Shown piece by piece: positions 62,842 to 64,000 of a stretch of DNA of 64,000 nt (its first letter is position 1; the number at the start of each line of letters is the position of its first letter). The stretch lies in contig CM043950.1 in assembly GCA_014529385.2 (NCBI GenBank), positions 70,960,935 to 71,024,934 on the forward strand, given 5' to 3'. Both the position numbers and the translations under genes were made by a program. The notes under the pieces are model-generated. The model searched no databases, was not told where the DNA came from, and was given only the letters and a program-made list of their open reading frames with translations. The DNA is from Adiantum capillus-veneris (taxonomy: Eukaryota > Streptophyta > Polypodiopsida > Polypodiales > Pteridaceae).

Positions 62842-64000
62842 CCTGCCACGACTACCGTGGAGGGGCTAGTTTTATGATTTTTGGAGGGGCTTGGGGGGTG
62901 TGTGTTAAAGGAGGAGGAGGCTTCAAGCAGCAAGGGGAGAAGCGTGAAAAGGAGGGGAGGTGCCAAGCTCGCTCTTGGGGGAACGACGAAGCTCTCTCAA
63001 GCTTGTGAAGAGGTGGGGAATCTCCCTCACCCCCACTGTTACGTGCTAGAATAGGCGAGGCGGAGGCCGAGCCTGTTCCCTGTCTCGGAACAGTGGGGGT
63101 GAGGGAGATTCCCTTCCGTCATGCATTTGTCTTGTTCACTGTTAGAATGCTAATGCAATGGACGGTTGAGATTGCTTGATGCACTGGAATACACAGGCCC
63201 AAGGCACGACGGCAAGGGAAGGGAGGTTTTGTTTCTCTCGCTCTCACTCTCTCTCTAGAGCTCTCAACGAAGAGGAAGGACATGCAAAGAAAGGGAGAAG
63301 AGGAGATGGATCGACAAGCAAGACTCGGAGGGTTGTTGGCAAGAACGAATGGGTGGAAGAAGAGTAAAAAGAGGAGTGGGATCGGCAAGCAACAGGAGGA
63401 TTTTTGGCATACGAAGGGAGGAGAAGGAAGGAAAGGAGAAAGAAAGGGATTGTGGTGAAGGAACAAAGGGGAAGAAGGGGAGAGAAGCAAAGAGGAGTTT
63501 TTGGGACGACGAGCGGGAGAAGCAAGGGGAAGGAGGCAACGAGCAGGAGATTAGCAACAAAGGAGTGAGAGATGAGATTTGGTTTGCATGCACAAAGGGG
63601 AGGAAGAGAGATAAGCAGGTAAACTTAAGCAGAGCTCGAGTCTAATATCTCGCTCTCAACTGAAAGAACTAGGAGCATGGGAGGAGATTTTTGCATGAAG
63701 TAGAGGGCGAGGAGGGTTGCATCGGGCATCAAGAAGGAAGTCAAAGCGGGAGAGAAAAAAGGGAAACTTTTGGGAACTATACAGGGTGAGGTTTGCTTGG
63801 CAATTACAGATTGCTTCCGAAGAGTTGGGGATTCTTGATTATAGCATTTGCAGATCAACAAGCATACCGACAATGGCGTATGCAACTATTTGTAACAGGG
63901 TTTCATATATAATAGTATTGGAAATATTTTCTTATTTCCAACATCAATTAAGTGTCGATAATTGGTTCTAATTTAATTTTCATTGCTATTTGTTTTCTGA
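62842..64000. other. Non-coding right flank, purine-rich
   Basis: No gene supported. The part 63230-63600 is purine-rich on the plus strand, which keeps the minus strand free of stops and gives spurious ORFs rich in Ser, Pro, Leu and Phe. A 25-bp inverted repeat lies at 63016-63113. Confidence 0.6.
63016..63113. repeat. Perfect 25-bp inverted repeat (hairpin)
   Basis: Arm 1 at 63016-63040 (starts GGGAATCTCCCTCACC) and arm 2 at 63089-63113 (ends GGTGAGGGAGATTCCC) are exact reverse complements over 25 bases, with a GC-rich 48-base loop between. An RNA would fold into a stable hairpin. It could be a small inverted-repeat element or a foldback. No ORF crosses it convincingly. Confidence 0.85.

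Noticed and set aside
63244-63593. Overlapping minus-strand ORFs rich in Ser, Pro, Leu and Phe
   Set aside because: The DNA is purine-rich on the plus strand, which removes stops on the other strand in all frames. No domain and no start context.

Overview
This is eukaryotic nuclear DNA, almost certainly from a land plant with a large, retrotransposon-rich genome. A fern, lycophyte or other non-seed plant is my guess; nothing here fixes the species. The evidence is the mix of elements: Ty3/gypsy elements of the Tat type (with a second, archaeal-type RNase H), chromodomain-bearing Ty3/gypsy elements, Ty1/copia elements with initiator-Met tRNA primer sites, a PPR pseudogene and a BTB-SPRY pseudogene. 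I see no intact cellular gene, no rRNA and no CRISPR. Nearly all coding capacity is retroelement-derived and most of it is broken.

Layout. 1-2370: the end of a copia LTR, an unrecognised coiled-coil ORF and a second unknown ORF, then a polypurine tract and a different LTR. 2375-9420 (+): a decayed Ty3/gypsy element with gag, protease, RT, RNase H, integrase and a second protease-like domain. 9831-19302 (-): a Tat element (Tat-1) with both LTRs. 19303-21852 (+): a 5'-truncated copia element with its 3' LTR, the same LTR family as at base 1. 21853-26583: mostly non-coding, with tandem repeats and a chromovirus integrase relic. 26584-28294 (+): a broken BTB-SPRY gene. 28295-31323: non-coding, with a chromodomain relic and a short tandem repeat. 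31329-35452 (-): a complete short LTR element flanked by a perfect 5-bp target duplication and carrying no pol. 35458-49390 (-): chromovirus remains, interrupted by a copia element (about 40028-45183) and containing an inverted block. 49391-51260: CT repeats and a PPR pseudogene. 51416-62841 (-): a nearly intact Tat element (Tat-2) whose 3' LTR runs straight into the 5' part of a second copy. 62842-64000: non-coding, with a perfect 25-bp inverted repeat and a purine-rich stretch.

How it fits together. The window is a nest of retroelements. Tat-2 carries LTR, primer site, an extra coding region (ORF1) ahead of gag, gag, protease, RT, RNase H, a second RNase H, integrase, polypurine tract and LTR. 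Tat-1 has the same plan but is older. The most interesting points are: a protein segment upstream of gag conserved between Tat-1 and Tat-2; the compact pol-less LTR element with its own ORFs; a second protease-like domain after integrase in the first gypsy element; and several in-frame tandem duplications inside the former host genes.
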